The position numbers and the translations under genes were made by a program. A stretch of DNA of 64,000 nucleotides from Bog-756 sp963830165 (GTDB lineage: Bacteria > Actinomycetota > Acidimicrobiia > Acidimicrobiales > RAAP-2). The stretch covers positions 434,001 through 498,000 of the forward strand of contig CAWHKZ010000008.1 of the NCBI GenBank assembly GCA_963830165.1, given 5' to 3'. Positions within the stretch are counted from its first letter, which is position 1. Each line of letters begins with the position of its first letter. Positions 61,843-64,000 of this stretch are shown piece after piece. The notes beneath the pieces are model-generated. The model did not search any database and was not told the origin of the DNA. It was given only the letters and a program-made list of their open reading frames with translations.

Positions 61843-62479
61843 CTAGGCCTCGTCGGTGCCGGCGTCGGCGGCGACCTCTTCGCCGGCGGTCTCCTCGGCG
61901 GCCTCGGCCGCGACGACCTGGACCCGGGGCGGGTTGCCGGCCACGACGGTGGCCGCCAGATCGGTCTCGAGCTCGACACCGGTCGGGATGGCGATGTCCG
62001 ACACGTGCAGCGCGCCACCGATGGTCAGCGACGAGATGTCGATGTCCACCGACGGCGGGATGTCGGTCGGCCTGGCCTTGACGTGCAGGGTGAAGAGCTG
62101 CTGGTCGACGATGCCGTCGCCGTGGGCCACCTCGACGGCCTCGCCCACCAGGTTGATGGTGACCTCGGCAGTGATCATCTCGTCGCGGTTGACGATGAGG
62201 AAGTCGACGTGGGTGACCGTGTTGCGGACCGGGTGGTGCTGGATGTCACGGGCCAGGGTGAGCAGGTCCTTGCCGCCCGACGTTGAGCGACAGCAGGGTG
62301 TTGAGGCCGGCCTCGCCGGACATGGCGATCTGGAACTCCCGGGCCACGACCGCCACCGCGATGGGCTCGGTCCCGTGGCCGTACACGACTCCGGGGATCT
62401 TGCCGTCGGCGCGCAGGCGCCGGGTCGAACTGGACCCGATCTCGCGGCCGGTGTGGGCGGTGAGCGTGGCTTCGGACAT
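61843..62479 (-). CDS. rplY: Ribosomal protein L25/general stress protein Ctc, frameshifted
   Basis: About 211 residues if one base is removed. The start is ATG 62479, with GAGGAG upstream. The 5S rRNA-binding L25 part is in the first frame: TGREIGSSSTRRLRADGKIP, GVVYGHGT, GEAGLNTLLSL. At 62283-62284 an extra A (minus strand) shifts the frame. The other frame continues TSGGKDLLTLARDIQHHPVR and then MITAEVTINLVGEAVEVAHG, the beta domain of the long CTC form, to TAG 61843. Both halves are fully conserved, so an assembly error is more likely than decay. A TATCAT about 95 bases upstream may be the -10 box. It is upstream of pth. Confidence 0.85.
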
Positions 62480-62598
62480 GCGGGGACTCCTCGGGAGGTA
62501 CGCAGACGGGCGCAGGGTCATCCCGTCCGGGCGTGCCCTGGGCACGGCCCGGCAGCGACCGCTGCTGACGGCCCATCATGATAGACGCACGGGACGCG

Positions 62599-62617
62599 CC
62601 GGGGCCACACGCCCCGG
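62599..62617 (-). terminator. Hairpin downstream of prs
   Basis: CCGGGGC-CACAC-GCCCCGG: seven-base GC arms, five-base loop, 20-38 bases after the prs stop. There is no T-tract. It could end glmU-prs transcription or attenuate reading into rplY. Confidence 0.5.
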
Positions 62618-62636
62618 TGCCGGGCCCGTCCGGACG

Positions 62637-63608
<972 letters not shown>

Positions 63609-63617
63609 GTCGCGACG

Positions 63618-64000
63618 CTACCGCGACGGAGCGTCCGGGTCAGACGACGCCGGCCCGATCACCCCGCCGGCGGGCACCTCGGTCCCCTCGACCAGGACGG
63701 CGAAGGGCCCGACCCGGGCGTCGGGGCCGATCACCGACCGCCGGCACACGCTGGAGGAGACCACCGCTCCCTCGCCGACGACCGTGTCCACGAGGCGGGT
63801 GTCCGGTCCGATCTCGGCGTGCTCGCCCACCCGGCAGTCACCCTGGAGGATCACCCCGGGCAGGAGGACCACATCGGTGGCCAGGGTGGCCTCGCTGTCG
63901 ATGTACGTGGTCTGGGGGTCCCACATGGTCACGCCCCGACGCATCCAGCGCTCGTTGATCCGGTCCCGCAGCTCGGCCTCGGCGACGGCCAGCTGCGCCC
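63618..64000 (-). CDS. glmU: GlmU C-terminal part with a shortened acetyltransferase domain, 5' end cut by window
   Basis: The gene enters from the right edge, so the uridylyltransferase domain is not visible. The visible 126 residues start QLAVAEAELRDRINERWMRR then GVTMWDPQTTYID, the exact hinge of GlmU before its left-handed beta-helix. Hexapeptide-repeat strands follow (VVLLPGVILQGDCRVGEHAE, IGPDTRLVDTVVGEGAVVSS), then VGPFAVLVEGTEVPAGGVIG and stop after a short polar tail. In ordinary GlmU the helix runs about 120 residues further and carries the acetyl-CoA site (the NYDGxxKHxT region). That part is absent, and prs starts ten bases later. So it may only make UDP-GlcNAc from GlcNAc-1-P, with acetylation done elsewhere. 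Confidence 0.85.
   Translation of the reverse strand, partial: AQLAVAEAELRDRINERWMRRGVTMWDPQTTYIDSEATLATDVVLLPGVILQGDCRVGEHAEIGPDTRLVDTVVGEGAVVSSSVCRRSVIGPDARVGPFAVLVEGTEVPAGGVIGPASSDPDAPSR

Overview
The window is very GC-rich DNA with many GTG starts. Its right end carries the conserved actinobacterial order glmU-prs-rplY-pth-mfd-(SurA-like lipoprotein)-mazG-eno-ftsB-DUF501-ppx. With DUF2510, NlpC/P60, NDMA-dependent alcohol dehydrogenase and GYWLVAADGG-type repeat proteins, this points to an Actinomycetota chromosome, most likely class Acidimicrobiia. The class is inferred from gene content and order, not from a database search.

Layout. 1-12 kb: a cell-surface glycan region holding a GMC oxidoreductase with a 4Fe-4S motif (cut by the left edge), four glycosyltransferases, a flippase, a polysaccharide pyruvyl transferase-like protein and a secreted GH5 glycosidase. 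12-25 kb: mixed metabolism, with an alkyl-DHAP synthase-like flavoprotein, a TauD dioxygenase diverging from an iron-type alcohol dehydrogenase, a secreted FnIII/phosphate-binding-like protein, and a tightly coupled minus-strand operon of NDMA-dependent alcohol dehydrogenase, amidohydrolase, class II aldolase and Baeyer-Villiger-type monooxygenase. 25.6-32 kb: one gene of 2118 codons for a secreted glycosidase with nine nearly identical FnIII repeats. 32-33 kb: a scrambled IS481 transposase remnant, an unusual tRNA with anticodon UAA, and an 8-bp tandem repeat. 33-51 kb: carboxylesterase, NlpC/P60 peptidase, a prenyl-phosphate-sugar synthase-like GT2, a PlsC acyltransferase and NAD epimerase pair, a GH43-like protein with a small paralogous membrane partner, an acetyltransferase, a triple glycosyltransferase fusion with its methyltransferase, a DUF2079 membrane protein and another methyltransferase. 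51-64 kb: the housekeeping operon, all on the minus strand.

How the genes work together. Much of the left and middle of the window builds, exports and remodels an envelope polysaccharide: activated-sugar transfer, lipid-linked assembly, flipping, decoration and secreted glycosidases. The right end serves transcription-coupled repair, PRPP and UDP-GlcNAc supply, translation, glycolysis and division.

Caution on sequence quality. Four genes (GT2 near 6.6 kb, GT4 near 8.75 kb, the tetrapyrrole-methylase/MazG fusion near 55.86 kb, and rplY near 62.28 kb) carry a single-base frameshift inside otherwise intact conserved protein. A fifth is possible in the esterase near 34.58 kb. The most economical explanation is uncorrected indels in the assembly, so these are annotated as full-length genes with a frameshift. 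I see no CRISPR array, rRNA, prophage or complete insertion sequence.
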